DNA from: Opitutales bacterium
GTDB taxonomy: Bacteria > Verrucomicrobiota > Verrucomicrobiia > Opitutales > Opitutaceae
Direction of reading: 5' to 3'
Length of the DNA stretch: 64,000 nt
Assembly (NCBI GenBank): GCA_018700525.1
Contig: JABITN010000167.1
Coordinates: forward strand, 1-64,000
Positions 46,722 through 55,576 of this stretch are shown here, piece after piece; position 1 is the stretch's first letter, and every line of letters begins with the position of its first letter. Under the pieces are notes generated by a model that was not told where the DNA came from, did no database searches, and worked only from the letters and a program-made list of their open reading frames with translations. The position numbers were made by a program, and so were the translations under genes.

Positions 46722-48623
46722 ATGAAATCGACTTTCATAACATCCCTCCTCGCTCTTTTACTCTGCGCCCAAATCGCGAACGCTCAACCTTCGTACGAAG
46801 CAGCCCACCCGAGCCTAGAAGTCATTGACGACCCGATCCAACGACGCGCTCAATATATGGAGCGCGTCAACGAAGTCATCGAATGGCGAGCCGATATCGT
46901 AAAAAACGGCCTGACTGAAAAAATGGATCTAGCATCCGTATCCGCTAATTTGCGACTTGGACGGAATATCGACGAATGCTCCGCCCGCGTTATCGAAATA
47001 ATGCAAACGCCCGGCTCGGGACCCTTCTGGATGCTTCCTTCCGTTTGCGCCGCCTTTTCGGGCAAAGAGCTTCTCTCCCAAGAAGCTCGTAACGCCATCC
47101 GAGAAACCTGGAGAACAGCCTACCAACTACGCGGCGATACGGAAAACCATTTCGCAATGTACTACACGATGCTTTACCTCATGTCAGAGATGTATCCGAA
47201 TGAACTTGGCGACACTTGGTACACAGGTAAAAGCTCCGATGAAAACCTAGCCGAATCACGCGACTACCTCATCGATTGGATGGATCTCACAACGACCATC
47301 GGACAAGGAGAATTCAACCCGACGCACTACCTTGGCGAATACGCGATCCCAATGCTATACCTGGTTTCCTGGGCAGAAGATCCCGAAATGAAGATGCGCG
47401 GAAAGATGACCCTCGACTGGCTTTTCGCCGGACTCGCAGCCAATACTATAAACGGCGTTCTCCGCGGACCCAATTCCCGAACCGACGACAGCTCGGTAAC
47501 TGAACGCTGGAATAGTCTAACCTCTTTTTTCTCATGGATAAACTTCGGAAACTGTCCCCCGACCAAAGGATTTAGTTGGGGTAATTATTATGGCATTGTC
47601 GCTGAAAATTACGAAGTGCCCGAAGTCATCTATCGAATCGCAACTGACCGCGACGACAGCTTCGAACAACGCGATCTCAAACGTTCTCGCCATCAGTGGC
47701 GCTACAGCGACTTCGGCAAGGCCCCCATCTACAAAACCACGTACATCGCAGACGACTACGGAGTAGGCTCCTACCAAGGCGGCATGGCCGACCCGATACA
47801 GACTCACGTCTGGGATGTCACCTGGAAGACCCCCGACCCGCGCGGCCTCCACCCGACCATGTTTTCAATCCACCCCTACTCCGCCTCAAAAGGCATGCAG
47901 GCATATTTCAACGTGCGCCCCGACACCATGGTCACAGCCGTTGCTGCCGAAGGAAAGCCCTCTTACGACGTAGCCGACAAACTCGTTGGCTGCTCTCCCT
48001 ACGAACAAGTGTTCCAAGATCTCGATACAATCGTCGCCCTTTACGACATCCCCAAAGGAACGCGTTTCGAACAAGTCAATGGATTCTTCTCAAAGGACCT
48101 CGAAAACCTAAGCGAAGACCAGTCAGGCTGGATATTCGCCCAAGGCGGCGATACCTACCTCGCCTACTATCCTCTCGCCCCCTATCGCTGGGAAGCGCAC
48201 ATGAAGTACAGCCGTCTCCCCTCCACTGGAAACGGATATCGCTACGAGCGCGTAGATTCTGGCAGCCAAGTCCTCATCAGCCCGCACGTCAAAAACGGAA
48301 CGATCCTCCAAGCCGCTTCCGCCTCTGAATTCGCGAATTTCGAAGCCTTCAAAAACGCCATCCGCGACCTTCCTCTAGAATTCACTCTAGAGCCGACCCC
48401 ACGCGTTAGAATGCGCAGTCTACGCGGCAAAGACATTTCCTTCGAATATGGCTCCGCACCCAAAGTAGACGGCAAAGCCACGGACTACTCGAAATGGAAG
48501 CTCTTCGAAGGCCCCCACCTCAACGCAGAAAAAGGATCCCGAAAACTAGAGATCACCCACGGCCGCCTCAGCCGTACCCTCGATTTTAATACACTATCGA
48601 TCACCGACAGCATAAACCCCTAG
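46722..48623 (+). CDS. Large exported protein of unrecognised family, paralogue B
   Basis: A 633-residue exported protein (signal SLLALLLCAQIANA). It is a clear paralogue of the protein at 39018-40943: shared segments include LRGDTENHFAMYYTMLYLMS versus the copy-A equivalent, GQGEFNPTHYLGEY, RIATDRDDSFEQRDLKRSR, YEQVFQDLDTIVALYDIPKG and SGWIFAQGGDTYLAYYPLA. A weaker LEPTPRVRMRSLRGKDI block is shared near the C-terminus. The start was set at the ATG after the Asp-box gene; the long open frame upstream merely overlaps that gene. Likely an extracellular glycan-active enzyme; family and chemistry unknown to me. Confidence 0.72.
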   Translation: MKSTFITSLLALLLCAQIANAQPSYEAAHPSLEVIDDPIQRRAQYMERVNEVIEWRADIVKNGLTEKMDLASVSANLRLGRNIDECSARVIEIMQTPGSGPFWMLPSVCAAFSGKELLSQEARNAIRETWRTAYQLRGDTENHFAMYYTMLYLMSEMYPNELGDTWYTGKSSDENLAESRDYLIDWMDLTTTIGQGEFNPTHYLGEYAIPMLYLVSWAEDPEMKMRGKMTLDWLFAGLAANTINGVLRGPNSRTDDSSVTERWNSLTSFFSWINFGNCPPTKGFSWGNYYGIVAENYEVPEVIYRIATDRDDSFEQRDLKRSRHQWRYSDFGKAPIYKTTYIADDYGVGSYQGGMADPIQTHVWDVTWKTPDPRGLHPTMFSIHPYSASKGMQAYFNVRPDTMVTAVAAEGKPSYDVADKLVGCSPYEQVFQDLDTIVALYDIPKGTRFEQVNGFFSKDLENLSEDQSGWIFAQGGDTYLAYYPLAPYRWEAHMKYSRLPSTGNGYRYERVDSGSQVLISPHVKNGTILQAASASEFANFEAFKNAIRDLPLEFTLEPTPRVRMRSLRGKDISFEYGSAPKVDGKATDYSKWKLFEGPHLNAEKGSRKLEITHGRLSRTLDFNTLSITDSINP

Positions 48624-48629
48624 AAACAT

Positions 48630-48654
48630 CCACGCGAGTCCCACACGTAGCTAC
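48630..48654 (-). repeat. GTAGCTAC-family dispersed repeat (copy 4)
   Basis: On the minus strand it reads GTAGCTACGTGTGGGACTCG followed by CGTGG, 7 bp after the stop of the large exported protein gene. Confidence 0.75.
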
Positions 48655-48674
48655 GAAATTCCAAAGCTTCCCAT

Positions 48675-48698
48675 TAGCTACTCGAGGGACTCGAGTGG
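48675..48698 (+). repeat. GTAGCTAC-family dispersed repeat (copy 5)
   Basis: TAGCTACTCGAGGGACTCGA followed by GTGG. The core is a near-perfect hairpin, CTACTCGAG-GGA-CTCGAGTGG. It is inverted relative to the copy 20 bp away. Confidence 0.8.
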
Positions 48699-48796
48699 AT
48701 CCCTCAATCTCCCAATCTTTCCTCATCTCTCCATCCCCAATTACTATAAACCTACGAACCCGTTGCTGACTTTCCACCCCCACCCATCACCAAACC

Positions 48797-49993
48797 ATGC
48801 CTTTCCTTCCCCACCCCAGTTGCCGATTAATAGGGTTTGCGCTCCTAGCCGTACTGCTTTCTCCGCTCATAAACGCCGCCGACAAGTCCAACTCCCAGAT
48901 CCTTCGCCATTTTAGCATATACGAGAAGCGCGACGCCTATTGTGCCTGGCCCGCAATCGCTCGCACGAAATCCGGCGACCTCGTTGTTCTATTCACCCGC
49001 ACCGAAGAGCACATGGCCCCCAACGGAGAGATTCTCCTATCACGCTCGACCGACAACGGCGAAACCTGGATGCCCCCAGCTGTCGTCTACGATACCATTC
49101 TCGATGACCGCGAAAGCGGAGTGACCACACTGAGCGACGGCAGTCTACTCGCCCATTTCCGATCCGTTCGATTCACACGCGCCACCTACGAATCGATGCC
49201 AACAGGTTCTTACGAACAAAGCTTTATCGATCGCTGGATCGGATACGTCGAGAAACCGGAATATGCCAATGCCACCGCCCTCAACCGCGCCTGGCATGCG
49301 ATCTCCGATGACAATGGTTTCACCTGGTCGCAAACCACTCCCGGACACGACAGTATCCACGGAGGCGTCCACCTGCAAAACGGGTCCTTTCTGGTAGCCT
49401 CCTATCGCGATGACGCAGGAAACATTGGCCTGTACGCAAGCGATGAAGCATTAGGCGAATGGAACCCTATCGCCACCGTTGTCTGCCCGCACGCCGACAC
49501 CATTCGCTTTGGCGAACCGCACATCATACAACTCGATTCTGGGCGTGTCATCATGATGATCCGGGCAACCGCGATCCCCTACGACGACCAAAGCCCCGAC
49601 TGTCAAATGTGGGGCACGTATTCAGATGACAATGGCACGACTTGGGCCAAGCCCTACCAGACACCACTCTGGGGATTTCCTCCTCACTTGCTCCAGCTAT
49701 CCGACGGACGAGTCCTTTGCAGCTACGGATACCGCCGACAACCATTCGGCGAACGCGTTTGCATCAGCCAAAACGGCATCGATTGGAATCTCGAAAACGA
49801 AATCATTCTACGAGACGATGCCGCCAACGGCGACCTAGGATACCCCGTTTCAATCGAGCTCGAAACCGGAAAGATTCTAACCGTCTACTATCAACCCAAC
49901 ATCCCGAAAGGCTCCACCCCATCGACGCATCCCCCGCTCCCAAACCGCAAGAAACCCGGTATCATGGGAACTATTTGGAAGATCGATAAATAG
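48797..49993 (+). CDS. Exported sialidase-like (BNR) hydrolase
   Basis: A 398-residue exported protein (signal LIGFALLAVLLSPLINA). It has the sialidase-superfamily six-bladed propeller pattern: AWPAIARTKSGDLVVLFTR at the start, Asp-boxes SRSTDNGETW, SDDNGFTW and SDDNGTTW, RFGEPHIIQLDSGRVIMMIR, and GYPVSIELETGKILTVYY near the end. R residues that could form the carboxylate-binding triad occur, but a GH33-type FRIP motif is not obvious, so the sugar cut may not be sialic acid. It follows paralogue B on the same strand. Confidence 0.8.
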   Translation: MPFLPHPSCRLIGFALLAVLLSPLINAADKSNSQILRHFSIYEKRDAYCAWPAIARTKSGDLVVLFTRTEEHMAPNGEILLSRSTDNGETWMPPAVVYDTILDDRESGVTTLSDGSLLAHFRSVRFTRATYESMPTGSYEQSFIDRWIGYVEKPEYANATALNRAWHAISDDNGFTWSQTTPGHDSIHGGVHLQNGSFLVASYRDDAGNIGLYASDEALGEWNPIATVVCPHADTIRFGEPHIIQLDSGRVIMMIRATAIPYDDQSPDCQMWGTYSDDNGTTWAKPYQTPLWGFPPHLLQLSDGRVLCSYGYRRQPFGERVCISQNGIDWNLENEIILRDDAANGDLGYPVSIELETGKILTVYYQPNIPKGSTPSTHPPLPNRKKPGIMGTIWKIDK

Positions 49994-50000
49994 AGAGAGT

Positions 50001-50025
50001 CCACTCGAGTCCCTCGAGTAGCTAC
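50001..50025 (-). repeat. GTAGCTAC-family dispersed repeat (copy 6)
   Basis: On the minus strand it reads GTAGCTACTCGAGGGACTCG followed by AGTGG, virtually identical to copy 5, and lies 8 bp after the sialidase-like stop between convergent genes. The hairpin could act in termination. Confidence 0.8.
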
Positions 50026-50151
50026 TTTCAAAACTCAGACCGAGACTACAGAAAAACGCGTGCCTGCACGTCCCGCGCCACCTAGACCAACTCCAACAGT
50101 GTCATCAGCGGTTAACACCTAACAACCCACTTCTCTCCTTCCCTGCAAAGC

Positions 50152-51792
50152 TCAGTACCCCTTAAAATGCACTGGATCGTCCGCTTGACGAAAACGCGTC
50201 TTATACGTTTTCTTACTCGCGGCTAACTTGAGAAATTCATCGATCGCGACAACTTCAACCGGTCCTTCCAAGTTCTCTACCACGGTCACCAAACTATTCA
50301 CGTCGTTCGACTCGCGCACATGAACCAATAGAAAATAAGGAAGCTTGCTATTAAGTGCTATGAGCTCGTTTAAATCCGCGGTCACTTCTTCGCGAGGACG
50401 CTTCGGATCTATATAGTAATCGTACGAAATCATAGGCCGCGAGTCTCGAAGATCACGCGTCCGTGCCGGGCCGTATCCATTTAAAAACCCCAACACGTCC
50501 GGGAAGGCCTCGTAATAGGCATCAACTGTTTCCTTGAAGAGCTCGGCATTGCCTACGTTTCCGTCGGCTGCAGAATTGTCCATAATCTCCATCACATGCT
50601 CGTCAAGCACCCCCATTAGCTTCTTAGCCTCGTCCATCAATATCGGAAAGCGATCTTTTGGAATATTATTTGGATACATATATCCGGGACCCGAGAGACC
50701 GCCGATGAAATAATCGTTCGGCGTAGCGGACTCGTGAAAATACTCCAATGCAGCCGGCGAAAAATCCGTCCAGTTCATTGTTACCTGCCACGCGAAAGGC
50801 AATTTCCCGCGTCCTGGTTTTGTCCATACGCCAATGCCAATACTATCCGATTGCACGAAAGACATGTAGACTTTCTGTTCCGCTACGAGCCTCTCGTCCA
50901 GATCGACATGATGATTGTTGGTGAACTTAAAACCTTCCGTAAACTCGAATTGGCAATTGTAACTCAAGTTCGGCAAGTTATGCAGCCCTTCCATTTTCAG
51001 CCCGTAAGTCGACAAAAGCATCGTCGACTGCTCCTCGGTATCCTTGCCGTACGGATGCCAGCCGAAAACGATTGAACCTGGATTCAAATCGCCGATAAGG
51101 CGACGGTTCAGGACGAGCTCGTCCGCCTCTTCCGGATCGGCCGACAAATCATGAAAGAACATTCGCTCGCGTATGCCCCAGTCTGCCATTGCCGGCATCA
51201 TGACGCGCCCGCGATGCCCTCCCATGAGCATTATCTTGTCACGATTGCAACGATCCCAATAGCGGTCGATCGCATTCCCGTAAATCTGCGCATCCGTCTG
51301 TCCCGTATAGCGCCCGCGCAGATCATCGATTTGCTTTAGTCCCTGTTTCCTGACTAGCGGGATAAGCGCCTCGCTCACCACGATCGCATCTTCGAGACCG
51401 GCTATCGTGAATGCGACATTTAGAGAAGCCCCGATCGCAGTGTCCCAGACCACGTAACCCTTGGCTGCCGATTTGAAACGCGACAAAGCCGCCTTCGCCG
51501 TCTCGATCTCCCTAAAAGCGATCCCATGCTTGCGCTTGTAGAAATCGTAGAGCGGTTCTGTGATCTCCCACTGAAAATCAGCCGGATGAATAATGTAAAG
51601 CTGCGCCTCGTCCCGATTCGCCAAGCCCTGAAGGCTGATAAGCATCGCTTTTTCAGGCAATGCGCTGGCGACTTCCCAATCGCCGTCGAAGCGCATGACC
51701 CAGGCATTCTTAGCAGGAGCAGCGTTGGAAGCTGTGATTAGACAACCGGCTGCGATTAAACAAATGATAGAATTTCGTAACGCTCGAATCAT
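50152..51792 (-). CDS. Exported GxGYxYP-domain protein
   Basis: A 546-residue exported protein (signal IICLIAAGCLITASNA). It carries the defining motif GLSGPGYMYPNNIP of the GxGYxYP family, a putative glycoside hydrolase found in gut and marine glycan loci, preceded by VQSDSIGIGVW and VTMNWTDFSPAALEYF. An N-terminal sub-domain (residues about 30-200, LQGLANRDEAQLYI) precedes it, as in family members. Catalytic residues are not established for the family. It follows a small exported protein gene by 5 bp, in an operon. Confidence 0.85.
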   Translation of the reverse strand: MIRALRNSIICLIAAGCLITASNAAPAKNAWVMRFDGDWEVASALPEKAMLISLQGLANRDEAQLYIIHPADFQWEITEPLYDFYKRKHGIAFREIETAKAALSRFKSAAKGYVVWDTAIGASLNVAFTIAGLEDAIVVSEALIPLVRKQGLKQIDDLRGRYTGQTDAQIYGNAIDRYWDRCNRDKIMLMGGHRGRVMMPAMADWGIRERMFFHDLSADPEEADELVLNRRLIGDLNPGSIVFGWHPYGKDTEEQSTMLLSTYGLKMEGLHNLPNLSYNCQFEFTEGFKFTNNHHVDLDERLVAEQKVYMSFVQSDSIGIGVWTKPGRGKLPFAWQVTMNWTDFSPAALEYFHESATPNDYFIGGLSGPGYMYPNNIPKDRFPILMDEAKKLMGVLDEHVMEIMDNSAADGNVGNAELFKETVDAYYEAFPDVLGFLNGYGPARTRDLRDSRPMISYDYYIDPKRPREEVTADLNELIALNSKLPYFLLVHVRESNDVNSLVTVVENLEGPVEVVAIDEFLKLAASKKTYKTRFRQADDPVHFKGY

Positions 51793-51797
51793 GATAA

Positions 51798-52334
51798 CTA
51801 AGGACGAGAAGTATCGTCGGAAGACAGTTTACGGAAGCGATAAACAAGCGGGTTGTTACGCGTGGAATGCAGCTCTAAAAGCGTGAGCATTTCGCCCCCC
51901 ACACCTAAACGATACTCGCAATAAATTCGGATTTTAGCATTTCCCTGCGACACCTCAACTGGAACCGTCGTCTCGACCTTCAAGGTCTTACCTTTATCCA
52001 ACCACCGAGCTCGAACGGGAGACACGCTCTTCTTCGGAGCATATACCGCCATGTGCCTTTGATCGATCCGAAAGAAATTCGAGATTTCAACCCGCTCCTT
52101 CGTATCGACCACGTTGGTTTCAACCACTCTGGACGTACGCCAGCGCATGTCATGCTCGATCGAGACCTTCGACCCATCGACCGTCAAAACGAGGTCCATG
52201 GCAGTCCAGCCATCTAACGCTGAACTGCGCTCGACATCCAGACGCCACCGTCCGTTGAAATCAGGATTTGCCACAGCTGCGGTCACAGGAACCAAGAGAC
52301 CGAGCATCAGAAATTTGAAAAGGAACGCTTTCAT
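51798..52334 (-). CDS. Small exported protein, unknown
   Basis: A 178-residue exported protein (signal LMLGLLVPVTAAVA) starting at the ATG at 52334. The pattern NPDFNGRWRLDVERSS followed by alternating beta-strands ending LVYRFRKLS suggests a lipocalin-like small barrel, common in Verrucomicrobiota/Planctomycetota. It ends 5 bp before the GxGYxYP gene and is probably co-transcribed with it. Function unknown. Confidence 0.7.
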   Translation of the reverse strand: MKAFLFKFLMLGLLVPVTAAVANPDFNGRWRLDVERSSALDGWTAMDLVLTVDGSKVSIEHDMRWRTSRVVETNVVDTKERVEISNFFRIDQRHMAVYAPKKSVSPVRARWLDKGKTLKVETTVPVEVSQGNAKIRIYCEYRLGVGGEMLTLLELHSTRNNPLVYRFRKLSSDDTSRP

Positions 52335-52558
52335 AGGATAACAAACTACAATCCTTACCCCATCCCATCCCAAAATCTATTTAAATAACGCTTTACCATA
52401 AAAAACCCCACATGCAGTCGCCCCGCTGAGGCGAAGCCCCATCAACAGCAAAGCATACCGCCCTACTTAGACCCCATAGGCCGTTACCCTAAAATCACCC
52501 TCCAAGCTCAATTCCCCAGCTTCGGACAAACGCTCTCAAGGTTACGCCAATCCTACAC

Positions 52559-53573
52559 CTAACGACGTCCCCCTCCCACTTCGAGAAAGGTCGGTGCAAG
52601 GTCCATCAGATTGACGAAATCCGTAACGACACGTCCCGGATTACCTTTGCCTGGCCAGCGGATGGCTAGGGTTACATGCGTTCCGAAATCGTAAAGGTTC
52701 GTCTTCGCGTGCGTAAAACCGGGAATGCCATGATCGCCACTCACTACTAAGATCGTATTTTCTAATTCGCCCAGAACCGCGAGCCGGTCCAACAAAATTC
52801 CTAACGCCGTATCGAAGGCCATCACTTCGCCAAGGTAGTCAACCATGTCTTCGCGAACGGCGTGCACGTCTGGGAGAAAATCTGGCAGCTTCCCCTTCAG
52901 GTCGTCGGGATCTAGTCCCCAGAGCGTTTTGCCCGAACCGCGTGTCCACTTTCTGTGTACATTGGTCGGCCCAAACCAATAGCAGAACGGCGTATCCCTT
53001 GGCTGGGCTTCGATAAAGCTATCGAAGTTCTGCGTCACTTCATCGTAGAGAGCACGTTTCACATCCATCAAAGAACTGCCTAAATCTATCAACTTGGTAG
53101 CGTTCTGCGAAAACTGATTAAATCGACTCCCGGCCGATTCGTATTCATATTTTCGAGCGCCGCAAGGGGCGTCCCTAACCGACCCAGGCGACCACACTTT
53201 GTAAGTTTGGCCAATATGATAACCCGCATCCCGCAGCATCAATGGGAACGACGGAATCGAATCGTCCCAAACCGCTCCTTGCAAGATCGCTCCCAAACCC
53301 GTTCGAAAGAAGTACTAACCGGAAAGCAATGCACGGCGTGCATGAAGGCGAATTGACGAATGCATTGGTAAAGAAAACCCCTTCTTCGGCGATGCGATCA
53401 AAGTTACGCGTCTTCACCACGGAATTCGGACTAGGTTGTTTATCCAGCACCTCGTAAGCACTGGCGTACCGTCCCCAATCACCAGCGAAAGCAAACAGAA
53501 TATTGGGTCGCTAATCCGCAAAAAGAAAAGACGCAAGAACCCGCGATATGGTGAAGACTAGAGGGGTTTTCAT
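52559..53573 (-). pseudogene. Decayed S1-type sulfatase
   Basis: Reading from ATG at 53573 gives a signal peptide (ISRVLASFLFAD), then a stop codon exactly before [13 protein letters not shown], where intact sulfatases continue. The next stretch ([20 protein letters not shown]) reaches the active-site block SCTPC, after which a frameshift is needed to continue as ALLSG, and a second stop (TAG) precedes [13 protein letters not shown]. The remaining frame runs through [20 protein letters not shown] and RWPGKG but stops after FLEVGG, so the C-terminal third is gone. Two nonsense changes, one frameshift and a truncation make activity very unlikely. Intact sulfatase genes follow upstream on the same strand. 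Confidence 0.88.
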
Positions 53574-53835
53574 GATTAGATTTCTTTACGAGGGGATGGG
53601 TTCATTTAAAATCGCGCTGCACCACGCCGAATTCTCGGCGTAGCGCCCCCCAAAAAACGTTATTGATTATCAGATTAGGACACGCCTAACGCAATCGTCT
53701 TCGCTCTTCGAATTACGGAAATTGAGAACTCCGAGTTACTCAAAAGGTATGAAGCCCTCAGACAGGCGCAGAATCTACGACAAACCTCGAGGGATTTACT
53801 CAGGAGAAATAATCTGGCCTTTTTAATATCGAAAA

Positions 53836-55395
53836 TCACTTCGGAGCCAAACGGTTGTACTGGCCTTCGTTCAACCACGCCAGATCGTCCCAATAGCCCG
53901 TATCATTTAGTTGCGGCACTCCATCCGTCGTGCGACCGCGACAAACAATCTCGGAAATTCTCTGTTCAAGACGAGTGGCAAGTTTCACGTTCTTTCCGTA
54001 GACGTTGGTTTCCTCGCCAGGATCTTTTTCCAAGTTGTAGAGTTCGTGCTTAAGATTCTTATGCGGCATTATGAGCTTCCACTTTCCTTCGGTGATCGAG
54101 AAACGGCCAGATATCCCATGATTGATCAGGGGCAGACGCTTAGCATCCGATTTCGGATCGATCAAAACGGAATAGAAGCTCTGACTATCCTCAGCTCCAT
54201 CATCAGGAACCTCAGCTCCAATCATCTCCGCAACCGTCGACAAGACGTCGATCTGGCCAACGAGCTTATCCCAAGAGCGTCCTGGCGACTGAATCCCAGC
54301 TGGCCAACGAACGAAAAACGGCACGCGATGCCCTCCTTCGTAGATCGATCGTTTTCCGTCTCTGTATATGCCGCTACTGTCGTGATCGAATTCCTCAATA
54401 CGTTCCGCCCAAGTTCGCTCCGGACCATTATCGCTACTGTAAACAATCATTGTATTTTCGTCTAAACCCGATTCTTCGAGAAACGCGATCACCTGACCGA
54501 CATGATAATCGGTCTCGATCATGAATTCGCCATATCCGCCCGCTGCGCCCTGCCCCCAAAACTCCGGCCTAGGAGCCACTGGATAGTGCGGCGAGGTGAA
54601 CGGTAAATAGAGAAAGAAAGGCTTTCCTGCCTTGGACGCCTCAACCTGTCCGCTCAACCACTCGATCGATCTTTCAACAAAACGTTGCAGACATTCCGTA
54701 TCTACAAAATCGGGAGCCACTTCGATGACCGCTGCGCCATGAAGCTCTTTGGCTTCTTTTGCCGTTTTAAAATAGGGCGGCATAATGCGGTAATCCGAAT
54801 GTCGATCATTCGGCTTCTTAGCTGTGTAAAGCGACGGCGGAACTTTCGTGTAACGTCCTTCAATCCAGGCGAGGTAACCATAATTCAGCGACGCCGGAAT
54901 CCCGTAAAAATAGTCGAAGCCTTTATCCAGAGGCATATCCATAATCGGCTTGCTGAAATCTCGATCGCCAAGCGTGCCTGGAATATCCATTCCCAGATGC
55001 CACTTGCCCACCATAGCCGTATTGTACCCGTTTTCCTTGAGCAACGATGCAAGTGTCAATCTCCCCTGAGCTATTAGAGCAGGCGTATCCGCGCCTTGGA
55101 CACCCGTTTTCTTTGTTGTCCGCCAACTGTAACGCCCAGTCAGAAGTCCATACCGCGATGGCGTGCATACCGAATCGGAGCTATGGCCGTTCGTAAAGCT
55201 GACGCCCTCCTTCGCTAACCGATCCAGATTCGGCGTCTCGAATTTCGCCTCTGGGTTTAACGCACTCGAATCACCAAAACCTTGGTCGTCCGAGTAAATG
55301 ACAATAATATTGGGTCGCTTGGTTTCCGCGGACGAAGCCAACAAGGGAAATATAACGAAAAATAAAATACAGAATACAGAGGTTAGATTTTTCAT
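53836..55395 (-). CDS. Exported sulfatase (S1 family, arylsulfatase A-like)
   Basis: A 519-residue exported sulfate-ester hydrolase (signal FCILFFVIFPLLASSA). The formylglycine site is CTPSRYGLLTGR with C77; metal ligands sit in IIVIYSDDQGFGD and YSSDNGPE. KWHLGMD and the C-terminal LYNLEKDPGEETNV block are typical. A sulfatase-modifying FGE is needed for activity and is not in this window. The next gene downstream is the decayed sulfatase, so the pair may have arisen by duplication or may have served the same glycan. Confidence 0.93.
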   Translation of the reverse strand: MKNLTSVFCILFFVIFPLLASSAETKRPNIIVIYSDDQGFGDSSALNPEAKFETPNLDRLAKEGVSFTNGHSSDSVCTPSRYGLLTGRYSWRTTKKTGVQGADTPALIAQGRLTLASLLKENGYNTAMVGKWHLGMDIPGTLGDRDFSKPIMDMPLDKGFDYFYGIPASLNYGYLAWIEGRYTKVPPSLYTAKKPNDRHSDYRIMPPYFKTAKEAKELHGAAVIEVAPDFVDTECLQRFVERSIEWLSGQVEASKAGKPFFLYLPFTSPHYPVAPRPEFWGQGAAGGYGEFMIETDYHVGQVIAFLEESGLDENTMIVYSSDNGPERTWAERIEEFDHDSSGIYRDGKRSIYEGGHRVPFFVRWPAGIQSPGRSWDKLVGQIDVLSTVAEMIGAEVPDDGAEDSQSFYSVLIDPKSDAKRLPLINHGISGRFSITEGKWKLIMPHKNLKHELYNLEKDPGEETNVYGKNVKLATRLEQRISEIVCRGRTTDGVPQLNDTGYWDDLAWLNEGQYNRLAPK

Positions 55396-55576
55396 AAAAG
55401 TGGGGCGAAATAATTAACGAACGAATATATTCCCGATTTTCAGCACGCAACTCGACAAAAAACGAAAGGTTATTCATCAAGTCGGTGAATAAGCGCAAAC
55501 CGTTGCGTTTCGCGCCACCCTTCCCTAATTACATCGGGTGGACAGGGGCCTCCCGACGCGATTTGAGCACCAAGAA

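Noticed and set aside
36901-50025. Possible CRISPR array made of GTAGCTAC repeats
   Set aside because: Copies are kilobases apart, in both orientations and without spacers of regular length; no cas gene is present.
53675-53893. A 72-residue minus-strand frame between the sulfatase remnant and the next sulfatase
   Set aside because: It overlaps the 3' end of the sulfatase gene out of frame and no family could be supported for the remaining part.
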